33,032 nt of DNA from NCBI GenBank assembly GCA_934426825.1, contig CAKRYI010000025.1, positions 1 through 33,032 on the forward strand, in the 5' to 3' direction. Below are positions 7,069 to 15,611 of the stretch, in pieces. Source of the stretch: an uncultured Acetatifactor sp. Lineage in GTDB: Bacteria; Bacillota; Clostridia; Lachnospirales; Lachnospiraceae. The notes under the pieces were generated by a model. That model ran no database searches, was not told the origin of the DNA, and was given only the letters and a program-made list of their open reading frames with translations. The position numbers and the translations under genes were made by a program. Every line of letters starts with the position of its first letter. Position 1 is the stretch's first letter.

Positions 7069-8715
7069 ATGGCAAAAGTTCTTAGCGTAGAGATTGGGAT
7101 GTCTCTGATTTATATGTGTGAGGTGGATTACAAATCACCCAATCCCAGAGTGTACAAGTGGACAACGGTACAGACACCGGAAAATACGGTTCGAGAGGAC
7201 GAAATCGTCGTAAACGAGCAGTTGATTTCCGTGATGAGAGAGGGCATTAATGCTGCCGGAATCCGGACGAAGAAAATGGTGTTTACCATGAGTTCTCCGA
7301 AGATTGCGAGCAGGGAAGTGGTAATCCCTTTTGTAAAGGAAAATAAGATAGCAAGCGTTATCCGTACCAATGCTTCCGACTTTTTCCCGGTGGATATGGA
7401 GCAGTACGAACTGGGACATTCCATTGAAGGTACGCAGGTGAATGAGAAGGGCGTGAAACAGTACAGGGTTCATGTGCTGGCAGTTCCCAAGACAATTATT
7501 GAAGGCTATTTCCAACTGGCGAAAGCGCTCGGAGGAAGTATCGAGGCGTTAGATTACAGCGGTAACAGTATTTTCCAGATAGTTCAGGACCAGTGCGATA
7601 CCGGGGTGAAGATGGTAGTCAAAGTGGGAGAGCGCAATACCATCATAACTATTATAAAGGATGCCGCAATCGCCATGCAGAGAATGATTCCTTACGGAAT
7701 TGACGAGGCGGTTGCTTCCGTGGTAAGTGCGGCACCAGAGCGGAATCTGACTTATATGCAGGCGTTAAATATGCTGTTACAGGGCAAGACAGACGCTTCC
7801 CTGAGTTATCTTTCCAACGGAATTTCAAGGGTTGTGGACTATTACAATTCCCGCAATACGGAATCCCCCATTGAACTTACCTATGTAACCGGTATCGGCG
7901 GTGAGTGCGACGGAATGGCAGAGTTCCTGCAAAATGCGCTGGAATTGCCGGTAAGAGTTTTGAAAGAACTGGAAGCCTTCCGTCTGGAGAAAGATTTCAA
8001 GGGAGAAAATGTTGGACGGTATCTGACCTGTATCGGTGCGTCCATGGCTCCGCTTGGATTTTTGGGTGAAAGAGCGGAAAAAGGCAAAAAGATAGAGAAA
8101 ACCGTCCAGACAGAGGACATGAAGAGAGTGTCGATTTTAGTCGGCGCGGGCGGTGTCTTGATTGCAGTGGTGCTTGCCGTTGTGTCCGGTATCAATGTGG
8201 CAAATGTGAGCCGTGAGAATGTGAAATTGCAGCAGAGAGTGGCAGAGTTGGAACCGGTGAAGGAGATTTACCGCAGCTATCTGCAACAGCAGTATACCGA
8301 CACGAAACTGAATTACCTGTACGACAGCACGGTACTGCCGGATGAGAATCTGGTAGAGTTTATCGAGGAGCTGGAAGACAAAATGCCTGCCAGCCTGAAT
8401 GTACAGTCCTTTACCGCAGGTAAGGAAGGGGTAAATATGTCCCTGACCGTGAAGGACAAGGAGGAGGCAGCAAAGCTGATTCAGCAGCTTCGCACCTTTG
8501 ACACGATTTCTACCGTATCTGTGAGCGGAATCAGTGATTCCGGTGCCGTCATGAAAGGCGAACCCATGGAGCAGGAAGGTATGGTTTCTTTTTCAGTGGC
8601 ATTGACTTACAAGGGAGCAAGCGAACTTGCGGCAGAGCAGCTTGCAAAGGAAGCGGCAGCAGCACAGAGTGCAAACACAGAAAACACAGACAATGAATTG
8701 GAAGGACAGGAGTAG
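7069..8715 (+). CDS. pilM: PilM-PilN fusion protein of the type IV pilus alignment complex
   Basis: This 548-residue protein joins two partners that are usually separate. Residues 1-335 are a cytoplasmic actin-like PilM/FtsA-type ATPase (KVLSVEIGMSLIYMCEV at the start; VVKVGERNTIITIIKD; TYVTGIGGECDGM). A single membrane helix at about 354-374 (LVGAGGVLIAVVLAVVSGI) is followed by a coiled coil (VSRENVKLQQRVAELE) and a PilN-like extracytoplasmic domain (LVEFIEELEDKMPASLNVQS... and VKDKEEAAKLIQQLRTF). PilM normally binds the short cytoplasmic tail of PilN, so the fusion would fix that contact. The GGGAAGGA site precedes the ATG. Its stop is 4 bp from the pilO start, which suggests coupled translation. 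Confidence 0.88.
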   Translation: MAKVLSVEIGMSLIYMCEVDYKSPNPRVYKWTTVQTPENTVREDEIVVNEQLISVMREGINAAGIRTKKMVFTMSSPKIASREVVIPFVKENKIASVIRTNASDFFPVDMEQYELGHSIEGTQVNEKGVKQYRVHVLAVPKTIIEGYFQLAKALGGSIEALDYSGNSIFQIVQDQCDTGVKMVVKVGERNTIITIIKDAAIAMQRMIPYGIDEAVASVVSAAPERNLTYMQALNMLLQGKTDASLSYLSNGISRVVDYYNSRNTESPIELTYVTGIGGECDGMAEFLQNALELPVRVLKELEAFRLEKDFKGENVGRYLTCIGASMAPLGFLGERAEKGKKIEKTVQTEDMKRVSILVGAGGVLIAVVLAVVSGINVANVSRENVKLQQRVAELEPVKEIYRSYLQQQYTDTKLNYLYDSTVLPDENLVEFIEELEDKMPASLNVQSFTAGKEGVNMSLTVKDKEEAAKLIQQLRTFDTISTVSVSGISDSGAVMKGEPMEQEGMVSFSVALTYKGASELAAEQLAKEAAAAQSANTENTDNELEGQE

Positions 8716-8719
8716 GGCG

Positions 8720-9382
8720 ATGAACAGAAAAGATGTGCAGCTTTTAATATTGGCAATGGGTATTCTGGTAGCCGTACTCTCATGGCAGTTTGTATACAAT
8801 CCGAATCAGGAGAAGGCGGATCAGATCAGTGCGGAAAATGATGCACTCAGAAAAACGGTGGCGGAGTTGGAGGAACTGGACAGCAAGAAAGATCAGTACC
8901 TTGCGGACACCGAAACCATGAAGCAGGAGTGCAATGACATTATCAGCCGTTTTGAGCCGGGATTTGAGATTGAGGACGAGGTACTGTATCTTTACAATAT
9001 GGAAAATGTAGCGGACAATCAGGTGGTTGTTCCCAGTATCGGTTTCGGACAGAGTACGCAGGTTCCCTACACAGGGGAAACCGTTGTGGGTGAGTATGAG
9101 CTGGTAGATGACGGAATGCAGCTTTACACGGCACAGGACAGTATCAGCTTTGTGACCACATATTCGGGACTGAAAAACGTGGTTCGCTATATTTATGAAA
9201 TTCCCGGAAGAAAGTCCATCAGTTCCGTGAGCCTGTCAGTGGGTGCGGACGGCTATCTTTCCGGTTCTATGAGTCTTGATTTTTACAGCCTGACCGGAAC
9301 GGACAAGGTATATGTTCCGAAAGATATTCCGGGCGTGCGGCTTGGCAAGGATAATATTTTCGGAATGTTGGACGAAAATTAG
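8720..9382 (+). CDS. pilO: PilO-like type IV pilus alignment protein
   Basis: This 220-residue protein has a short cytoplasmic N-terminus, one membrane helix (about 7-25, LLILAMGILVAVLSW), a coiled coil (about 30-75) and an extracytoplasmic alpha/beta domain. This architecture and its place after a PilN domain match PilO, the dimerisation partner of PilN. I chose the ATG at 8720 because AGGAG overlapping the pilM stop gives normal spacing and because an upstream start would put an implausible basic stretch before the helix. Sequence conservation in PilO is low, so the call rests on architecture and context. Confidence 0.78.
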   Translation: MNRKDVQLLILAMGILVAVLSWQFVYNPNQEKADQISAENDALRKTVAELEELDSKKDQYLADTETMKQECNDIISRFEPGFEIEDEVLYLYNMENVADNQVVVPSIGFGQSTQVPYTGETVVGEYELVDDGMQLYTAQDSISFVTTYSGLKNVVRYIYEIPGRKSISSVSLSVGADGYLSGSMSLDFYSLTGTDKVYVPKDIPGVRLGKDNIFGMLDEN

Positions 9383-9398
9383 AAGGAGAGGGTGCAAC

Positions 9399-10640
9399 GT
9401 GAAAAAAGCGGATAACAGAGGCGTTTCTCTCGTTGAGCTTCTTGTGGCTGTCAGTATCATGGCAATTATCGTTGTTCCCCTGCTGCACAGCTTTGCATCG
9501 TCTTACAAGGTGAATGCAAGAAGCCGTCAGACTATGCGGGCAACGACGCTGGCGCAGAATGAAATGGAAATTTTTGAAAAAGAGAAGATAGCGGATTTGG
9601 TGGACCCTGACAAGTTCGCTTATTCGGAGAGCCGCAAGGATGGGTACCGCGTGCAGGCACCGGCATCGCCTTCGGACAACGGCTGCTATGTCTTTTCCAG
9701 AATAGGAATTATCAATGATGAGTCGGGACGTGAGGAATTTGATGTGTATGTTACATTAAATCCGAAGCGGGCTGACTCTTATGAGCGCTATTATAACCAG
9801 AACAACGCCGGGTTACTTTCCATGAATACCATAAGTGCGGTGGACAGCGGCACCTATGTGCAGCAAATCCGCACGGAAAACAACGAAGTGGATTTGGACA
9901 CGATAGCATACAATTTTTTCAATACCAACAAGAAGGTCACATCCTCCGCAACGCTGGATGAGATTAAGCAGAATGTAAAGAGAGCCATAAAGGTGGATAT
10001 CTCCCGTGATGTGAGGGAAATAGGTACTTTCACGGTGGCAAAGGTTTCCTACGAGTATGAGTGCAGTACGTTTATTGTACCGGAGGACAAAAAATATTAC
10101 CGCGAGGAGCAGGTGATATACAACAATTCCCAGAATCTGGATGAAGCCGGAAATCCGGTGGAACTGAAAAGTCTTTATCTTTTCTATGCGCCGAGGTACG
10201 GAATTACGGACGCCAACAAGGCAGATACCATTATAGTCAATAACGCTGACGGCATTGCCGCAGATATTTATATTGTGAGACAGGATTTGCTGGTGGAGGG
10301 CGGAAGCACCATTCAGCCTACCCCCATGAATTATGTGGCAAAACTGGAAATTCAGGATACACCGGATGCTGTGACGGGCAAATGTGCCGCAAGCTATCAC
10401 ACGAACCTGAATGTAAATGAGGTTCCGGCGGAAGGTTTGGGACAGCCTGTTGTACTCAGCTTAAGCGGCGGCTCGACCATGCTCAGGGATGAACTGATTG
10501 CGGCAACGGGACTTAAAATGCTGGGAGAAACACAGGTGAAGGACCGTATTTATGAAATGACTGTGGATGTGTATGAACATGGGGCAAGTCCGTATACGGA
10601 TTCGCCTGTTGTGACGTTAAGTGGAACGAAGCTGGAGTAA
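9399..10640 (+). CDS. Minor prepilin-like protein, 413 residues
   Basis: An eight-residue leader ending in NRG is followed by VSLVELLVAVSIMAIIVVPLL, giving Glu at mature position 5, so PilD should process it. A helical segment follows (SRQTMRATTLAQNEMEIFEK), typical of the PilV/PilW/PulI-type minor pilin N-terminus. The remaining 350 residues are a beta-rich domain I do not recognise. The GTG start at 9399 sits after AGAAGGAGAGG and 16 bp after pilO; the ATG further upstream in the frame lies inside pilO. It is larger than usual minor pilins (about 150-220 residues) and may be a tip or priming subunit. Confidence 0.82.
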   Translation: MKKADNRGVSLVELLVAVSIMAIIVVPLLHSFASSYKVNARSRQTMRATTLAQNEMEIFEKEKIADLVDPDKFAYSESRKDGYRVQAPASPSDNGCYVFSRIGIINDESGREEFDVYVTLNPKRADSYERYYNQNNAGLLSMNTISAVDSGTYVQQIRTENNEVDLDTIAYNFFNTNKKVTSSATLDEIKQNVKRAIKVDISRDVREIGTFTVAKVSYEYECSTFIVPEDKKYYREEQVIYNNSQNLDEAGNPVELKSLYLFYAPRYGITDANKADTIIVNNADGIAADIYIVRQDLLVEGGSTIQPTPMNYVAKLEIQDTPDAVTGKCAASYHTNLNVNEVPAEGLGQPVVLSLSGGSTMLRDELIAATGLKMLGETQVKDRIYEMTVDVYEHGASPYTDSPVVTLSGTKLE

Positions 10641-10646
10641 CGGAAA

Positions 10647-13052
10647 ATGAAGCAGAACGGAAAGCAAAGAAAACTGCATAGGGATAACAGGGGTTCCGGT
10701 TTAATCATGGTGTTAATCATGGTTGCCTTTCTGAGTATTCTGACGGCAATTCTGATGGTTGCAGTATATGGCGGATATCGTATGCGCTTGGAGGACAGGC
10801 AGGGTAAGAACAATTTTTACACGGCGGAGACTGTTCTGGATGAGATTAATGTAGGATTGCAGGAAGAAGTGTCGGCGGCATTGTCCAAGGCTTATCAGGA
10901 GGTAATGGCAAATTATTCCCTGTACGAGACTCCCGCAAAGAGAAGCGAGAAATTTTACGAGATTTATTATAAGGAATTGCAGAAGGCGTTGCAGAAGGAT
11001 GAGCTGCACACGACGCAGTACGACCCGACAACCTTAAGAGGCTATCTGTCAACGGAGCTTTACGGTGACGGCAGACCGTCGGAGGGCGTTGTGGCGGACG
11101 GAAGCAGAGCCAATTTCGGAACGTACGGAACGATTATCGAATCCGTAATTGACCATACGCCGGATGCGGAAAATCCAGACGACGGCATTTATACACTGGT
11201 GCTGAAATCCGACGGAATCGTACTGAAAGATTTAAAAGTTACTTATGTAAATGAGCGCGGATATGTGTCCATTATCACGACGGACATCCGGCTGGCATTG
11301 CCGGCAATTAATTTTTCCCAAAGCGCAACCTTCCCCAATCTGAATCAGTTCAGTCTGATTGCTGATGAGGGATTGTATGCGGGAAATACAAAAGCAGCCG
11401 GCAGCATTTTTGTCTACGGCAATGTCTATGCAAAATCCATGCAGCTCGGTGCGCAGACGGTCAACGGAAAGAATCTGCTTTCCGGCACGGAGATTGCATT
11501 TGAAAAGCCGTGGGACGGCACGGGAGCGCGTTCCGAGGACTTGTCCCTGGTAGTGTGCAAAGAAAATATGCAGGTGGCGAGCGGAAAGTTGGTCACGGAC
11601 GGCAGTGCCCTGTGGAGCAGGGATATTGTGCTGGACAGTGCGGAGCTTTCTTTGGACGGCGAGACTTATGTGCAGAACGATTTGAAGCTGAACGGGATTG
11701 GAAGCAGTGCGGCACTGAAAGGTACATATACCGGATTCGGAACATCCGCGGAGGACAATAATCAGAGCAGCGCCATTCTGATTAACGGCAGGGAGAGCAG
11801 CCTTGATTTGTCGGGACTTAGCAGCTTAAATATCGGAGGCCACAGTTTTGTGGCAACGTCAGGAACCGGCAGGAACGGAAGCGTTCATGATGCGGATGAC
11901 GTGGTAGGGGATATTCTGATGGGCGAGTCCGTGGCGGTAAAGAGTAACCAGTTGATTTATCTGGTTCCGCCGGAGGCACTCGGCTGTGAAAAGCTGAGCG
12001 ACGGTTTTGTGGGAGAGTCTGTATATTTGAGCAATCCCATGAAGATTGAGCAGTATCAGGAAATCAAAAATCATCCCGATAAATATGTGCTTTTGGACGC
12101 AAATCGTTCCATCGGGGCATTGGGCGGCAAATCCTTAAGCGATTACATGAAGAAACAGACCATTGCCGGAGGCGGGGAGGAATACCGTCCCGTTGTCATT
12201 GTAAAGCCGACCAACGCAGGCTCTCTTGTGTACTGCTTTATGCAGTTTCAGGATGAGGAGGCTGCAAACCGGTATTTCAGGGATTATTATAATGTCAATG
12301 CGAAAGAGGTGGATAAGTATACCCGTATTTATGCGGATGCCATTAAAATGCCGGATACGGAGGATACCACACTGTATCTGCATTTGGCGGGCAATGTGCT
12401 GACTTATGAGCCGGACGCAGAGGCAAAAATCACGAAGGCAACGGACAGCTACGGCGAGAGCAAGAGAGCGCAGGAGCTTGGCGTGATTCGTGAGGAGACG
12501 TTCAAGGCGCTTACCACCAAGATGGTGAGCGACATGACGCAGCTCAGCGTGGAAGAGCAGAGCAAGACGGTATTTCATAACGTTATCAATAAAGATGCGG
12601 TGAAGACCATGATTCATCATTTCAAGGAAAATGCGCTGGCGGACAAGGTAGTGCTTACCACGGAGGACGGCTCCATGGCGGTTATGCTCTGTGAGGGCAA
12701 CTATACCATTGACAATACCACGCCGGAAAATATCCGCATGGTGGTGGCGCTGGGAAATGTGGAGATACAGAAAGATTTCCGCGGTCTTGTGATGGCGGCG
12801 GGAACGATTACTGTATGCGATACGGCGGATGTGGACGGCAAAGTGGAACTGAAATCCCTGTCCTTGGAGGAGTTCACGGAGCTTTTGAAGATAAAACGCA
12901 GATATGCTGCGGAGGATCAGGATTATTATGTGCTGAATATTTTCTGGGACGGTGCAAGCTATGCTTATCATACCGGTGCGAGAGCGGACTACGGCACAAA
13001 GGAAGTGTCCATTGAAGATTTGGTTATATATGAGCGTTGGAGCAAGAAGTAA
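10647..13052 (+). CDS. Large PilX/GspK-like minor prepilin, 801 residues
   Basis: The N-terminus has a 16-residue basic leader ending in DNRG, then SGLIMVLIMVAFLSILTAIL. It is a prepilin-type signal but without the position-5 Glu (Met is there). Minor pilins of the GspK/PilX class that cap the fibre characteristically lack this Glu. A PilX-like segment follows (RMRLEDRQGKNNFYTAETVLDEI). The middle (about 250-430) has short repeated beta strands with Gly/Asp turns, suggestive of a beta-helix or beta-solenoid. The start has only GGAG at normal spacing, 6 bp after the previous stop, so translational coupling is likely. I infer a tip-complex component; binding partners are unknown. Confidence 0.8.
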   Translation: MKQNGKQRKLHRDNRGSGLIMVLIMVAFLSILTAILMVAVYGGYRMRLEDRQGKNNFYTAETVLDEINVGLQEEVSAALSKAYQEVMANYSLYETPAKRSEKFYEIYYKELQKALQKDELHTTQYDPTTLRGYLSTELYGDGRPSEGVVADGSRANFGTYGTIIESVIDHTPDAENPDDGIYTLVLKSDGIVLKDLKVTYVNERGYVSIITTDIRLALPAINFSQSATFPNLNQFSLIADEGLYAGNTKAAGSIFVYGNVYAKSMQLGAQTVNGKNLLSGTEIAFEKPWDGTGARSEDLSLVVCKENMQVASGKLVTDGSALWSRDIVLDSAELSLDGETYVQNDLKLNGIGSSAALKGTYTGFGTSAEDNNQSSAILINGRESSLDLSGLSSLNIGGHSFVATSGTGRNGSVHDADDVVGDILMGESVAVKSNQLIYLVPPEALGCEKLSDGFVGESVYLSNPMKIEQYQEIKNHPDKYVLLDANRSIGALGGKSLSDYMKKQTIAGGGEEYRPVVIVKPTNAGSLVYCFMQFQDEEAANRYFRDYYNVNAKEVDKYTRIYADAIKMPDTEDTTLYLHLAGNVLTYEPDAEAKITKATDSYGESKRAQELGVIREETFKALTTKMVSDMTQLSVEEQSKTVFHNVINKDAVKTMIHHFKENALADKVVLTTEDGSMAVMLCEGNYTIDNTTPENIRMVVALGNVEIQKDFRGLVMAAGTITVCDTADVDGKVELKSLSLEEFTELLKIKRRYAAEDQDYYVLNIFWDGASYAYHTGARADYGTKEVSIEDLVIYERWSKK

Positions 13053-13065
13053 GGAGCAGTGCAGA

Positions 13066-13629
13066 ATGAGGGACAATAAAGGATTTTCCTTAATTGAATT
13101 AGTGGTTACCGTCGCTCTGATGGCGGTGGTGACGGGCTTTCTGGCATATTCCTATTCCGTTGTGACCGGGCAGGAGGCAAAGCAGTGCGCCAACAACTTA
13201 AGCACGACTTTGGACAGAGCCAAGAACTATGCGCTCACGAAGTCGGGCAGCTCGGATGCTTATATGGAACTTTTGAAGGAGCCGGGAGGCGGATATGTGG
13301 TGCAGTTTTATGTGCCGGTGAAGGCATGGCAGAAAAACGCTGTCGCTGGTACGGCGGATTATGCGATGCCGGATTCGCAGGAGATTGGAAAGAGTGCCGT
13401 GAAGATAACCTGTCTGTTTCAGGACGGCACAACCTTTTCCATATCGGAAAGCAGTCATCTGCGCATCTATTATGACCGTATCAGCGGCGCCTTTAAAAAG
13501 GCGGTATGGGTGGACGGCGGCACGGAGACCGTCGGAAGCTGCAAAAGCATTACCATTGAAAGAGGCAAGAAGTTTGAACTTACTCTGATTGAAGCAACCG
13601 GTAAACACAGTTTAGAAAGAGTCGATTGA
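13066..13629 (+). CDS. Minor prepilin, GspH/FimT-like, 187 residues
   Basis: A six-residue leader (MRDNKG) is followed by FSLIELVVTVALMAVVTGFL, with Glu at mature position 5. The following segment (ANNLSTTLDRAKNYALTKSG) matches the helix of GspH/FimT pseudopilins, and the length is normal for that class. The longer open frame begins inside the preceding gene, but the AAGGAG site 9 nt before the ATG at 13066 sets the start. It is in the operon between two giant prepilins and probably helps form the initiating tip complex. Confidence 0.87.
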   Translation: MRDNKGFSLIELVVTVALMAVVTGFLAYSYSVVTGQEAKQCANNLSTTLDRAKNYALTKSGSSDAYMELLKEPGGGYVVQFYVPVKAWQKNAVAGTADYAMPDSQEIGKSAVKITCLFQDGTTFSISESSHLRIYYDRISGAFKKAVWVDGGTETVGSCKSITIERGKKFELTLIEATGKHSLERVD

Positions 13630-13643
13630 AGGGAAGGAAGGCT

Positions 13644-15584
13644 ATGGGGGAAAATAAAGGTTTTACCCTGATTGAAATAATCGTTACCATCGCTATTTTA
13701 TCCATTGTGCTGGCGGGTGTGGCAACCATCATGGTGACAGGCTCCAAGAGCTTTGGCAAAGGAAATGCGGACGCCAATATGCAGAGTCAGGCACAGCTTG
13801 TGGTGAATCAGATTGAGGACATGATTATCGACACCAACGGCGGAGTGGATTACAAGGATGACGGCAGTGACAGGGAACTGATACTGTATAATGCCTTTGA
13901 TGCGGAGGACGGCAGCGGCACCACCTATACCAAGGAAGTGGTAAAGTGGGTGAGCAGTGACGCAAAGTTGGTGTATTCCTGCTGGAATGTTGCCTATAAT
14001 TCTTCCACGGGAGCTTACGAAGATATAGACCCGGCGGTAGCGGACAATGCGCTGCTTGCGGATGATGTGAGTGAATTTTCCGTGGATTTGAGCGACACCC
14101 GCAAGGAGTACGGCAAAAACGGCGAAGAGATTCAGGTGGTGCAGTCCGTACGGATTACGGCGGGATATGTGGGAAACGGCGGTCAGGTTGCTTATGCCAC
14201 CAGTCCGGTTACCACGCTTCGCAACCGCATGATGTTGAGCGGCAGCCCCAAGGCAATCTTTGATAATACGCCGGTCAGCGGTGATACATTGAAACTGTAT
14301 ATTTCCGGTGCTGCGGAGGGAGCGGCGGCGCGCACTCCCATCAAGGACCGGATTACCACGGTACAGCGTGACGGCATGTACAATATCTATGCCATGATTA
14401 ACGCAGCCAATGACGTCAATTCTTTGGTAAACTGGAAAATCGAGGAGGGCGGTTCCACCAGTACCATCAGTGAAACCGGACTTTTAAAGGTGGGAGAGAG
14501 GGAACCCAATTCCTATCTCACCATTGTGGCAACATATAAAAACAATTCCGGAAAATCCGCCAAGGGCGTAGTGAAGGTGGAGGGCGGCAGCCTGATTTCA
14601 CTGGATGCGGTACATATCACAACCAAGTCGCTGCCGGCATTTTCTCCCTCGTTCGGCTCCGTTGTGCAGACAACGGGATTTTCGGAAACAGAACTTCAGA
14701 ACTTACAGTATAAATGGGAGCTGAGCGACGCGGGCAGCGGCACCTTCGTAAACGGGGATGACAAGGATTCCGCGGATCTGGCAATGACCCAGACAAATGA
14801 GTATTACGGAAAATATATTATGGTTACGCTGACGGTGAAGTCCCCGGATACGAACCAGTCCGTCTGGGACAGCGTTTTGTACCGCATTGACCAGAGGGGG
14901 ACTTCCGGCGAGGGTTATGTAGAGCGAGGAAACGAAGGTACCGGTTTCGATATCAGTTATGAAATCGACGAGATGTACGGTGAATCCTATACCGTGGAGT
15001 ACTATTTCTGTGATGAGTATGGCAACAAGATAAAGGATTCGGATGAATTGATGAAGTACATTACGGAAGATGACCAGATACGAACCCTGCATTTCAGAAT
15101 TGACCCCACGCTTCCGGCAGACAGAGGCTATCACATCAAAGCTGTGGTGCATTACACCGGAACGGACAGATATAACCAGCCTACGACGTTTGATTATGAA
15201 AAAGTGTTTGAAATCGCACAGGTGCGGATTTCGGGCAGAACGACGCAGTATTCGGCATACAGTGAAATCCATCCGTATTCCACTTACGAACTGCGGTACG
15301 CAATGTCGGGATATAACCAGCAGAAATGGTCGCAGAATGCGCCGGTATCCTATGAGGTGGAGAGCCTTGTGTATGATGCGCCTCCCGGAGTGACGGTAAA
15401 TGTTTCCTTCGGCTCCCTGACGACGGTAAGCTATGACAATACCATGAGTCAGGCTGTGCGTATGACAGTGAACGGCGGAAGTCCGGCGGACGTTACGCTG
15501 AAATCGTTGAAGGTAAAGGTGATATTTACAAAGGCACCGGAAATCTTTGCCTACTCTGACATTATTTTTGGTGAGGCTGAGTAA
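13644..15584 (+). CDS. Large minor prepilin with Ig-like domains, 646 residues
   Basis: A six-residue leader (MGENKG) is followed by FTLIEIIVTIAILSIVLAG, so this is a PilW/PulJ-type prepilin with Glu5. After an N-terminal pilin-like region (to about 200), residues about 259-313 resemble a bacterial Ig-like (Big_2-type) domain: 'NWKIEEGGSTSTISETGLLKVG' type strand pairs followed by 'ATYKNNSGKSAKGVVKV'. Residues about 314-415 look like a second beta-sandwich. The C-terminus is also beta-rich. ATG 13644 is preferred over the upstream TTG at 13626 because GGAAGG lies just before it. Ig-like modules on a pilin suggest a display or adhesion role (inference). Confidence 0.8.
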   Translation: MGENKGFTLIEIIVTIAILSIVLAGVATIMVTGSKSFGKGNADANMQSQAQLVVNQIEDMIIDTNGGVDYKDDGSDRELILYNAFDAEDGSGTTYTKEVVKWVSSDAKLVYSCWNVAYNSSTGAYEDIDPAVADNALLADDVSEFSVDLSDTRKEYGKNGEEIQVVQSVRITAGYVGNGGQVAYATSPVTTLRNRMMLSGSPKAIFDNTPVSGDTLKLYISGAAEGAAARTPIKDRITTVQRDGMYNIYAMINAANDVNSLVNWKIEEGGSTSTISETGLLKVGEREPNSYLTIVATYKNNSGKSAKGVVKVEGGSLISLDAVHITTKSLPAFSPSFGSVVQTTGFSETELQNLQYKWELSDAGSGTFVNGDDKDSADLAMTQTNEYYGKYIMVTLTVKSPDTNQSVWDSVLYRIDQRGTSGEGYVERGNEGTGFDISYEIDEMYGESYTVEYYFCDEYGNKIKDSDELMKYITEDDQIRTLHFRIDPTLPADRGYHIKAVVHYTGTDRYNQPTTFDYEKVFEIAQVRISGRTTQYSAYSEIHPYSTYELRYAMSGYNQQKWSQNAPVSYEVESLVYDAPPGVTVNVSFGSLTTVSYDNTMSQAVRMTVNGGSPADVTLKSLKVKVIFTKAPEIFAYSDIIFGEAE

Positions 15585-15611
15585 ATTAAGGGGCTTTGAG
15601 GAGTCAGTGAA

